This document shows positions 18,466 through 26,101 of a stretch of DNA of 64,000 bases, in pieces. Source of the DNA: Firmicutes bacterium CAG:884 (GTDB taxonomy: Bacteria; Bacillota_I; Bacilli_A; RF39; UBA660); NCBI GenBank assembly GCA_000433875.1, contig HF993346.1, positions 5,849 through 69,848 on the forward strand, in the 5' to 3' direction. The notes beneath the pieces were generated by a model. That model was not told the DNA's origin. It ran no database searches and saw only the letters and a list, made by a program, of their open reading frames with translations. The first letter of the stretch is position 1; each line of letters starts with the position of its first letter. The position numbers and the translations under genes are program-made.

Positions 18466-19537
18466 TATCTTTACCAACAAAAACATTATATATTTCAACG
18501 TATCTATAACTTAATTTTGCGCAATTGGAATCTGGTACAAGAATTTTTAATTCAACTAATTTGTCGATTAGGTTTGATACTGTATTTCTTGAAACACCTG
18601 ATTCTTCTTCAATTTCTTTTTTTGTAAAGACAATTTGTCTCATTATAGCTGGCATAATTCTATAAACAGCATTACTTTTTAGTATTGCGATTTTTTCCAT
18701 ATCTTTTGTATATATTTGTTTAATTCTATTTATTTTTGCAATATAATTATTGCATTGTTCGATTATACATTCAAGAAAAAACTTTATAAATCCAACCATA
18801 TTTCCTTTACGGCTTTCGTTTAAGAGCCTTTGATAGCTTGGTTTATATAATTCGATAACCTCTGACAAAAATAAAATTGGTTCATCTTCTGTTAGAAGCG
18901 CTAATTGTATTGGTATAAGAGCTCTTCCTAATCTACCATTACCATCTCTGTATGCGTGAATTGTTTCAAATTGAGAATGTGATATGGCTAAATTTATGAA
19001 TATTGGATCAATATATGCATTATTCATATAGTCAAATAGATTATCTAATAGAGTAGGTACTTCTTCTGGTATTGGTGGAACAAAGATTGCTTCTTCAATT
19101 GAACATCCTTTTGGTCCAATCCAATTTTGAACTGTTCTGACTTTTCCTGGTTCTTTTTTGTTTCCCCTAATGCTATTTAATAATATTTGATGTAATTTAT
19201 TAAGAAATGTAATTGTAATTTTATTATTGCTTTTTAAATAATTTTTTGAATAATCAATAACTTCTTTTAAATTTTGTATTTCCAAATTATCATCTGTTTT
19301 TGGCATATATTTTAAATAATACATATCATCTTGTGATATTTGAGTTCCTTCAATTTGAGTTGATTTTAAACTTTCACTTAATGTAACAGAGTCTAAAAAG
19401 AATCTTGAATCAAATTGACAGTTTTTAAGACTTGACTTATATTCTCCATATTTTAGGTTTGCTTCAGCTAACAAACTAACAAGTTCCTTGTCTAAAGAAT
19501 ATTCCATTGGTAGTTTTTGAACTTTTACTGGTTCCAT
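18458..19537 (-). CDS. Fic-domain protein (probable AMP transferase) with C-terminal winged helix
   Basis: 359-aa Fic protein; the family transfers AMP, or other phosphate-containing groups, to hydroxyl side chains of target proteins. The active-site loop reads HAYRDGNGRLGR (His for catalysis, Asn-Gly-Arg for the diphosphate), with Ala replacing the usual Pro after His. An N-terminal self-inhibitory motif STQIEG fits (S/T)xxxE(G/N), so this is a class II, internally inhibited Fic. The C-terminus has a helix-turn-helix (TKKEIEEESGVSRNTVSNLI). ATG at 19537 is used because AGGTGAA precedes it. It has no partner antitoxin gene, and it is bracketed by repeats A and B. Confidence 0.9.
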   Translation of the reverse strand: MEPVKVQKLPMEYSLDKELVSLLAEANLKYGEYKSSLKNCQFDSRFFLDSVTLSESLKSTQIEGTQISQDDMYYLKYMPKTDDNLEIQNLKEVIDYSKNYLKSNNKITITFLNKLHQILLNSIRGNKKEPGKVRTVQNWIGPKGCSIEEAIFVPPIPEEVPTLLDNLFDYMNNAYIDPIFINLAISHSQFETIHAYRDGNGRLGRALIPIQLALLTEDEPILFLSEVIELYKPSYQRLLNESRKGNMVGFIKFFLECIIEQCNNYIAKINRIKQIYTKDMEKIAILKSNAVYRIMPAIMRQIVFTKKEIEEESGVSRNTVSNLIDKLVELKILVPDSNCAKLSYRYVEIYNVFVGKDNF

Positions 19538-19586
19538 TTTATTCACCTCTACTGTAATTTTACTATAAATAATATCAAAAGTAAAG

Positions 19587-19670
19587 AAAAATGCACAATA
19601 TTCTCGAAATACTGTGCATTTTTATGCTTTTATATGCCTTTTTTGCACAATCATTGTGCAATTTTTTTAA
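19587..19670. repeat. Double-hairpin repeat, copy B
   Basis: Direct repeat of copy A about 1.2 kb away: the first hairpin is identical over 39 bp, the second differs slightly (TTGCACAAT/ATTGTGCAA at 19643-19661). It lies between the 3' end of tRNA-Thr (minus strand) and the fic start, so it can terminate the tRNA transcript. Confidence 0.85.
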
Positions 19671-19673
19671 ATA

Positions 19674-19749
19674 TGGTGCCAGCTGACGGACTTGAACCAT
19701 CGACCTATGCGTTACGAGTGCATTGCTCTACCAACTAAGCTAAGCTGGC
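19674..19749 (-). tRNA. tRNA-Thr (anticodon CGT)
   Basis: 76 nt including an encoded CCA. Acceptor GCCAGCT pairs with AGCTGGC; D-arm AGTTGGTAGAGC; anticodon loop CTCGTAA gives anticodon CGT, reading ACG; T-loop TTCAAGT. One A-C mismatch occurs at the base of the anticodon loop (31-39). A C34 threonine isoacceptor in an AT-rich genome would be a minor tRNA. Transcribed after tRNA-Gln, five bases apart. Confidence 0.85.
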
Positions 19750-19754
19750 TTAAA

Positions 19755-19828
19755 TGGCTGCCCTAGTTAGGTTCGAACTAACGCTCACGGAGTCAGAGTC
19801 CGATGCCTTACCACTTGGCTATAGGGCA
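19755..19828 (-). tRNA. tRNA-Gln (anticodon CTG)
   Basis: 74 nt including encoded CCA. It has acceptor TGCCCTA with TAGGGCA, D-arm AGTGGTAAGGC, anticodon loop CTCTGAC giving CTG (codon CAG), and T-loop TTCGAAC. It reads as a glutamine tRNA by the U1-A72 end and the anticodon. Same transcript as tRNA-Thr. Confidence 0.87.
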
Positions 19829-19868
19829 ACTACTTATTAAGTATATCACTATAAAAGTAATATTTCAA

Positions 19869-20702
19869 TTATAAAATATTAAATAAATCAAAAATAATAC
19901 CAACTAATGAACCTATTAAATAAATTATACTTAATATTTTGATATTTTCTTTTATATTTTTATTTACTTTAAATAAAACCATTAAGGCAATACCTGAACC
20001 AGTTAATAATCCGGCAAGCATTGATCCGAAACTGATTGAGGAATTTAAATATAATTCTGTTATAACAATACTAGAAGCACAATTAGGAATTAAACCAATT
20101 AAACTTGAAATAAAGGGACTAAATATTGAGCCTTTTAGTAAAATGTTTGATAATTTATCGGTTCCTAAATAATGAATACCAAGATTTAAGAGTAGGGTAG
20201 TTATTAATATAAATGCTCCAATATTTATTGTATGGTGAATTGATGATTTTATAATACCATTTTCACAATGACATTCATCTTCAATACAAACATTTTCGAT
20301 ATCAATTTTTTTCTTCTTACTCATTAAATCAATTATTAAACCAAATAACATACCAATAACTATTTTTAAAAGAATTACAGTTAAAACAAATGAGAATTTC
20401 GCGCCACTACTTAACATAACAGGAATCATTTCATCACTTGTTGATAAATAAACAGCAATAAGAGTACCGATTGTAATTATTTTACCTGCGTATAAATTAG
20501 TCATTGCAACAGAGAATCCACATTGCGGGAATGCTCCAAGGATTGATCCGATAATTGGACCAAATCTACCTGATGAAATTATTTTTTTTTGAAATTTTTT
20601 AGAAACCTTATGTTCCATATATTCCATAAGTAAAAAAGCACAAAATAAAAATGGTAAAATTTTGATAAAATCAATTAATGTATCTAATAATATTTCTTTC
20701 AT
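19869..20702 (-). CDS. Permease of the ArsP_2/DUF2899 family (putative manganese or arsenic transporter)
   Basis: 277-aa membrane protein with about eight hydrophobic segments in two similar halves. Each half has a glycine-rich repeat: GPIIGSILGAFPQCGFS near the start and SPFISSLIGLIPNCASSIV later, the twin Pro-x-Cys motifs of this family. A cysteine- and histidine-rich loop with IEDECHCENG lies between the halves and could bind metal. Start ATG 20702 follows a CGTGAT site. Its promoter lies back to back with that of a MarR repressor and shares its operator region. The substrate is not settled for this family. Confidence 0.75.
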   Translation of the reverse strand: MKEILLDTLIDFIKILPFLFCAFLLMEYMEHKVSKKFQKKIISSGRFGPIIGSILGAFPQCGFSVAMTNLYAGKIITIGTLIAVYLSTSDEMIPVMLSSGAKFSFVLTVILLKIVIGMLFGLIIDLMSKKKKIDIENVCIEDECHCENGIIKSSIHHTINIGAFILITTLLLNLGIHYLGTDKLSNILLKGSIFSPFISSLIGLIPNCASSIVITELYLNSSISFGSMLAGLLTGSGIALMVLFKVNKNIKENIKILSIIYLIGSLVGIIFDLFNIL

Positions 20703-20717
20703 ATAAATCACGATGAT

Positions 20718-20790
20718 ATTATATCAGAAAATAAAGAAATAAGCAAATAATTGTTAGGCACTTGACAATTATTTTTAGGAGTGTTATCAT
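20718..20790. promoter_or_regulatory. Divergent promoters with a shared MarR-type operator
   Basis: Plus strand: TTGACA (20762-20767), 17 bp, TATCAT (20785-20790) for marR. Minus strand: TTGCTT (20741-20746), 17 bp, TATAAT (20718-20723, extended with TG) for the permease. Between them lies an inverted repeat AATAATTGT (20746-20754) / ACAATTATT (20765-20773) that touches the minus-strand -35 and covers the plus-strand one. A repressor bound there would shut off both promoters. Confidence 0.75.
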
Positions 20791-20809
20791 TAATAAGCTG
20801 GTGATATAA

Positions 20810-21241
20810 ATGAACAGAAAAATACTTTATGAATTAAAAAATTTAGATTGTGAAATAATAAGTAGAATGAATAAACAAAGTATGCCACTTGGTTTAACAC
20901 AAGTAAAAATAATTGAATATTTAATAAAAAATGAACATACTTATCAAAAAGATTTAGAAAAAAACTTGAAATTATCAAGAGCTACTATATCTTGTGTACT
21001 TAAAACAATGGAAAAAAATAAAATAATTGAGAGATGCTCAAACGAAAGTGATGCAAGGAGTAAAGAGGTTAAACTCAATGAAAAATTAAAAACAAAATTA
21101 GAAGAAAATATAAAAGAAATAGGAATACTTGAACAAAATATAACTAAAGGTATTGATAAAGAAGACTTAGAAATATTTTTGAAAGTATTAAACAAAATGA
21201 AAGAAAATATAAGGAGTGATAAGAATGATAAAATTAATTAA
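20810..21241 (+). CDS. MarR-family transcriptional regulator
   Basis: 143-aa winged-helix repressor of the MarR family. The DNA-binding region includes KDLEKNLKLSRATISCVLKTME and a wing with RCSNESDARSKEVKL, including the family's DaRsk motif. Flanking helices form the dimer interface. It is first gene of an operon with two ABC exporter subunits and a CDF exporter, and divergent from the ArsP_2-like permease; the operator overlaps its own -35, so autorepression is expected. The stop overlaps the next gene by 17 bases. The inducer is unknown; a metal or a toxic compound are the natural candidates. Confidence 0.9.
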   Translation: MNRKILYELKNLDCEIISRMNKQSMPLGLTQVKIIEYLIKNEHTYQKDLEKNLKLSRATISCVLKTMEKNKIIERCSNESDARSKEVKLNEKLKTKLEENIKEIGILEQNITKGIDKEDLEIFLKVLNKMKENIRSDKNDKIN

Positions 21242-22973
21242 GAACTTTGAAAAAAAAGATTATACATTAGTATTATTAATTGTTATTTTGATTGTTGTAC
21301 AAGTATGGTTAGATTTAAAGATGCCTGATTATATGTCAGAAATTACTAAACTTGTTAAAACAGAAGGTAGTAATATGAGTGATATTCTTTATAATGGCGG
21401 ATTTATGCTACTTTGTAGTTTAGGAAGTTTAACATCTACAATTATATCAGGATACTTTCTTGCTCTTTTATCTTCAAGGTTTTCAAGTAATATAAGAAAG
21501 AAATTATTTTATAAAGTTGAAAGTTTATCTTTGAATGAAATTAAAAAGTTTGAAACAAGTAGTTTAATTACAAGAACTACTAATGATATATCACAGGTTG
21601 AAATGTTAATTGGTATGGGATTACAATTATTAATAAAAGCACCTATAACTGCTGTATGGGCTATATGTAAGATAGTTAATAAGAGTTTTGCTTGGACACT
21701 TGCTACATCAATAAGTGTAATAATTATGTTAACGGTTGTAACAATACTTACAATTGTTGTAATACCAAAATTTAAAATTGTTCAAAAGTTAATTGATAAA
21801 TTAAATAAAGTTGCTCGTGAAAATATTACTGGTATAAGGGTAATAAGAGCTTTTAATGCAGAGAAATATACAAAAGATAAATATGAAGATGTTAATACAA
21901 AATTAACAAATCAACAATTATTTAATCAAAAAGCGTTTGCGGTTATGTCGCCAATGATGTATTTGATAATGAATATGCTTGCTTTAGCAATTTATATAAT
22001 TGGTGCGAATTTGATAATGAATGCTAATTTATCTGATAAGTTAACCTTATTTGGTGATATGATTGTATTTTCAAGTTATTCAATGCAAATAATAATGTCA
22101 TTTTTAATGCTTGCTATGATTTTTACTGTTTTGCCAAGAGCTGAAGTATCAGCAAATCGTATAAATGAGGTTTTGGATACAGAATCAAGTATTATAGATG
22201 GAACATTTGATGGAAAAACAGAAACTAAAGGTACTGTTGAATTTTGTAATGTATCATTTAAATATCCGGATGCTAAAGAATATATTCTAGAAAATATTTC
22301 TTTTAAGGCAAATAAGGGTGAAACTGTTGCATTTATAGGATCTACTGGTTCTGGTAAATCTACTTTAATAAATCTTGTTCCAAGATTTTATGATGTTACT
22401 GAAGGGGAAGTATTAGTTGATGGAAAGAATGTTAAGGATTATAAACTTGAAAAGTTATATAATAAATTAGGATATGTTTCACAAAAGGCGGTTATATTTA
22501 ATGGTAGTGTTAAATATAATGTTGCTTTTGGTGAAAATGGTAAGAAAAAAGATGTAAAAAATGCTATTAAGATCGCGAAGGCTGAAGATTTTGTTTTGAA
22601 TATGGATGATAAATACGATAGTCTTTTATCACAAGGTGGAACAAATATATCTGGTGGTCAAAAACAAAGAATCTCAATAGCTCGTGCGATTGCTAGAGAT
22701 CCGGAAATCTATATATTTGATGATTCTTTTTCAGCTCTTGATTATAAAACTGATTTAGAATTAAGAAAAGCTTTAAGGAAAAATGTTAAAGATGCAACTT
22801 GTTTAATAGTAGCTCAAAGAATTGGTACTATTATGCATGCTGATAAGATTGTTGTTTTAGATGAAGGAAAGTGTGTTGGTATTGGAACACATGAGGAATT
22901 ATTAAAGAATTGTCCTGTTTATAAAGAAATTGCACTTTCACAAATAAGTGAGGAGGAGTTGGAAAATGCCTAG
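21225..22973 (+). CDS. Heterodimeric ABC exporter subunit with degenerate catalytic site
   Basis: 582 aa, six transmembrane segments then a nucleotide-binding domain, exporter type. Walker A GSTGSGKST and signature ISGGQKQR are good, but the residue after the Walker B aspartate is Asp (IYIFDDSFSALD) instead of the catalytic Glu. The switch histidine position reads Gln (IVAQRIGT). This makes it the non-catalytic half of a heterodimer. ATG 21225 follows AAGGAG. Overlaps the partner gene by 8 bases, so the two are co-translated. The family pumps lipids or amphipathic drugs. Confidence 0.9.
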   Translation: MIKLIKNFEKKDYTLVLLIVILIVVQVWLDLKMPDYMSEITKLVKTEGSNMSDILYNGGFMLLCSLGSLTSTIISGYFLALLSSRFSSNIRKKLFYKVESLSLNEIKKFETSSLITRTTNDISQVEMLIGMGLQLLIKAPITAVWAICKIVNKSFAWTLATSISVIIMLTVVTILTIVVIPKFKIVQKLIDKLNKVARENITGIRVIRAFNAEKYTKDKYEDVNTKLTNQQLFNQKAFAVMSPMMYLIMNMLALAIYIIGANLIMNANLSDKLTLFGDMIVFSSYSMQIIMSFLMLAMIFTVLPRAEVSANRINEVLDTESSIIDGTFDGKTETKGTVEFCNVSFKYPDAKEYILENISFKANKGETVAFIGSTGSGKSTLINLVPRFYDVTEGEVLVDGKNVKDYKLEKLYNKLGYVSQKAVIFNGSVKYNVAFGENGKKKDVKNAIKIAKAEDFVLNMDDKYDSLLSQGGTNISGGQKQRISIARAIARDPEIYIFDDSFSALDYKTDLELRKALRKNVKDATCLIVAQRIGTIMHADKIVVLDEGKCVGIGTHEELLKNCPVYKEIALSQISEEELENA

Positions 22974-25152
22974 ACCTAATCAAAATGTTGAAAAGGCTAA
23001 AAACTTTAAAAATGCTATAACTAGATTATTTAAAGAATTGAAGCCTTTTAAAGTAAGTATTATTGTTGCAGTTCTTTTGACAACGATAAGTTCCTTACTT
23101 GCTATATTTACACCTAATGTTTTATCGGATTTAACTAATAAGATATCTGAGGGATTAGTTATAAATAAAGATAATCTCGAAACAATTTATAAGAGTGTAA
23201 GTAATGATATAACTGAGGATAGTATTAAAAGTATTATTAAAATTGATTTGAAATCTTTATCAAAAGATGAAAAAGAATTATTTTTAAGAAATGGTTTTAA
23301 TAATATAGATGATGAATTATTAAATAAAGTTATAGTAGATAATAATATAAATGGGGTAATAATTACTAAAGATGAACAAATCAATTTAATTAAAAATAGA
23401 GTCATTTCACCTTCTATTGGAAAATTATTAATTAATGATATAGAAATTGATGGTACTATTTTAAAGGGCGAAGATCTTGCCATGTTATCTTCTTTAATTG
23501 GAATAACTGATTCAAAAGAAATATATAATAAATTAGATGAGATGCCTGATACTATTAAAAAAGTAATAGAACCAACGATGGATGTTAATCGAATCAAACA
23601 CTTGGCGATTTTTCTTGGAATTGTATATCTAATAAGTGCTTTATTTAATTATTTGGAATCTATTATAATGACAAATACTTCTAATAAGTTTGCTTTTAAA
23701 TTAAGAAGTAGAATTGGTACAAAATTAAATAAACTTCCACTTAAGTATTTTGATCAAAATCAAACTGGTGATACTTTATCAAGAATAACGAATGATGTTG
23801 ATACAGTTGCTGGTTCAATGGATCAGTCAATTGCTTCTTTAGTAAGCGCTCTTGCTTTATTTATTGGTACAATTGTAATGATGTTTACAACTAATGTAAT
23901 AATGGCTATAACTGCTATTTTATCTAGTTTGTTTGGATTTATTTTTATGTTTATTGTTTTATCAAAGTCACAAAAATATTTTATAATCAGACAAAAAGAA
24001 TTGGGTGAGTTAAATGCTCATATAGAGGAATCTTATTCTGGTTTGAACGTTATAAAGGCGTATAATGGTGAAAAGGAAATAAATGATGAGTTTAATAAAT
24101 TAAACAATAAAATGTATGATGCCAATCAAAAGAGTAGATTTTTATCTGGTTTAATGATGCCAATGATGCATTTCGTGGGTAATTTTGGTTATGTTGCTGT
24201 GTGTATTGTTGGTGCCTTACTTGTTTTAAATAGTAAAACTGATTTTGGAACAATTGTTGCATTTATTACATATGTTAGATTATTTACATCACCACTTTCA
24301 CAAATTGCTGAGGCTATGACTAGTATGCAAACGGTTGCTGCTGCTAGTGAGAGAGTGTTTGAATTTTTGGATGAAAAAGAGATGTCAAGTGAAAAGCATA
24401 TTACGAAAACTTTAGAAAATGTTAAGGGCGATGTTATTTTTAAGAATGTATCATTTAAATATGATGGCAATTTAGAAAATACAATTAATAACTTTAGTGC
24501 TAAGATTACTAGAGGCTCTAAGGTTGCAATAGTTGGTCCAACGGGTGCTGGTAAGACAACAATGGTTAATTTGCTTATGAAATTTTATGATATAACTGAT
24601 GGTGATATAACGATTGATGGTATATCTATAAAGGAATTGACGCGAACTAATATACATGATTTATTTACGATGGTTTTACAAGATACTTGGGTATTTAATG
24701 GTACTATAAAAGAAAATATTATTTTCAATAAGAAAAATATAAGTGATAAAGAAGTAGAGATTGTATGTAAGATTGTTGGTCTTGATCATTTTGTTAAGAC
24801 TTTACCAGATGGTTATAATACAATTTTAACTGATAGTGATAGTATTTCTTCTGGTCAAAGACAATTGCTTACAATCGCGCGTGGTATTTTACAAAATACG
24901 CCTTTACTTATTTTAGATGAGGCTACATCTAATGTTGATACGCGTACAGAAGAGTTAGTTCAAAAGGCAATGGATGAACTTGCTAAAAATAAAACGTCAT
25001 TTATAATCGCACATAGATTATCAACGATTAAGAATGCTGATTTAATTTTAGTTATGAAAGATGGTAATATTATTGAGCAAGGTTCTCATAATGAATTAAT
25101 TGAAAAGAATGGCTTTTATGCTGAATTATATAATTCACAATTTGAATTATAG
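22966..25152 (+). CDS. Heterodimeric ABC exporter subunit, catalytic half, with an extra N-terminal loop
   Basis: 728 aa. Walker A GPTGAGKTT, Walker B LLILDEATSNVD (catalytic Glu present) and switch His (IIAHRLST) are normal; the signature is altered to ISSGQRQ. Together with the previous subunit this gives one intact and one degenerate ATP site. About 150 residues (roughly 45-200) between the first and second membrane segments form a hydrophilic loop or domain, much larger than usual in ABC exporters; a similar extra domain occurs in some two-gene exporters of Firmicutes. ATG 22966 after AGGAGGAG. Confidence 0.9.
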   Translation: MPRPNQNVEKAKNFKNAITRLFKELKPFKVSIIVAVLLTTISSLLAIFTPNVLSDLTNKISEGLVINKDNLETIYKSVSNDITEDSIKSIIKIDLKSLSKDEKELFLRNGFNNIDDELLNKVIVDNNINGVIITKDEQINLIKNRVISPSIGKLLINDIEIDGTILKGEDLAMLSSLIGITDSKEIYNKLDEMPDTIKKVIEPTMDVNRIKHLAIFLGIVYLISALFNYLESIIMTNTSNKFAFKLRSRIGTKLNKLPLKYFDQNQTGDTLSRITNDVDTVAGSMDQSIASLVSALALFIGTIVMMFTTNVIMAITAILSSLFGFIFMFIVLSKSQKYFIIRQKELGELNAHIEESYSGLNVIKAYNGEKEINDEFNKLNNKMYDANQKSRFLSGLMMPMMHFVGNFGYVAVCIVGALLVLNSKTDFGTIVAFITYVRLFTSPLSQIAEAMTSMQTVAAASERVFEFLDEKEMSSEKHITKTLENVKGDVIFKNVSFKYDGNLENTINNFSAKITRGSKVAIVGPTGAGKTTMVNLLMKFYDITDGDITIDGISIKELTRTNIHDLFTMVLQDTWVFNGTIKENIIFNKKNISDKEVEIVCKIVGLDHFVKTLPDGYNTILTDSDSISSGQRQLLTIARGILQNTPLLILDEATSNVDTRTEELVQKAMDELAKNKTSFIIAHRLSTIKNADLILVMKDGNIIEQGSHNELIEKNGFYAELYNSQFEL

Positions 25153-25160
25153 GAGGTTAT

Positions 25161-26018
25161 ATGAAGTTTAAAAAAATTAAAATGGCTAGTATTTTAGGGA
25201 TAATTGGTAATTTATTTTTACTTATTATAAAGGGAATAGTTGGTATTATTACAGGGAGTAAAGCAATGCTTGCCGACTCTCTTAATAGTGCTTCTGATAT
25301 ATTTTCATCAATTATGACTTTTATTGGTAATAAGATTGCATCAGTTCCTTCTGATGATGATCATAATTTAGGTCATGGTAAGGCAGAATATATTTATTCT
25401 TTACTTATTAGTATTGTTATGATTTTGGTTGCACTTTTTACAATAAAGGATACAATTTTTTCGCTTATTAATAAGAATGTATATAAGTTTAATATATTTT
25501 TGATTATTGTTTGTATTGTTACAATAATTGTTAAATTTTCTTTATTTTTATATACAAATAGTATTTATAAAAGGTATCATTCTTTACTTATAAAGGCTAA
25601 TTCAAAGGATCATTTAAATGATTGTATTTTGACTTTGCTTAACTTAATTTCTATTATATTATCATATTATGGTGTTTATTTTGTTGATGGAATTGTTGGC
25701 ATTATAATTGCTTCGTTTATTTTGATAACTGGCATTAAGATATATAGAGAATCATATGATGTTTTAATGGATAAATCTATTTCGATTGAAACTAAAAAGA
25801 AGGTACTTGATATTATTGGTAATTATGATGAAATTAAAAAAATAAATCATTTTAATTCAACTCCGGTTGGTTATAAATATCAGATTTCGTTTACAATATT
25901 TGTAGATGGCAATTTGTCTACTTTTGATAGTCATAAGATTGCTGATTCTTTGGAAAAAGAGATTTCTAATAAGATAGATGATATATATTTAACGGTTATA
26001 CACGTAAATCCTATTTAA
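25161..26018 (+). CDS. Cation diffusion facilitator (CDF) metal exporter
   Basis: 285 aa; zinc, iron or manganese efflux by proton antiport. About six membrane segments in the first 200 residues and a C-terminal cytoplasmic domain ending DIYLTVIHVNP. Metal-site residues: MLADSLNSASD (Asp and Asn/Asp positions) and HNLGHGKAEYI, then KANSKDHLND. Ligands look like the manganese/iron type, but the metal is not certain. It is 8 bp after the ABC gene with an AGGAGG site, so under the same MarR control. A terminator follows. Confidence 0.88.
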   Translation: MKFKKIKMASILGIIGNLFLLIIKGIVGIITGSKAMLADSLNSASDIFSSIMTFIGNKIASVPSDDDHNLGHGKAEYIYSLLISIVMILVALFTIKDTIFSLINKNVYKFNIFLIIVCIVTIIVKFSLFLYTNSIYKRYHSLLIKANSKDHLNDCILTLLNLISIILSYYGVYFVDGIVGIIIASFILITGIKIYRESYDVLMDKSISIETKKKVLDIIGNYDEIKKINHFNSTPVGYKYQISFTIFVDGNLSTFDSHKIADSLEKEISNKIDDIYLTVIHVNPI

Positions 26019-26043
26019 AAATTACAGAAATGTAATTTTTTTT
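26017..26043 (+). terminator. Terminator of the MarR-ABC-CDF operon
   Basis: Stem AAAAATTACA (26017-26026) and TGTAATTTTT (26031-26040), GAAA loop, then T run. Confidence 0.85.
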
Positions 26044-26101
26044 ATTGTTTTTTTTGATAAAATATTGTAAAATGAATATGGTAAGAAAAATAGGTGAGTT
26101 T

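Noticed and set aside
18376..18627. Open frame on the plus strand overlapping fic
   Set aside because: It runs through a terminator hairpin and antisense to fic with no family match or ribosome-binding site.
18458..19537. Fic as the toxin of a toxin-antitoxin pair
   Set aside because: The class II inhibitory motif is internal and no small antitoxin gene lies beside it.
19517..19738. Open frame on the plus strand across tRNA-Thr
   Set aside because: It reads the complement of a tRNA gene and the repeat hairpins; not a gene.
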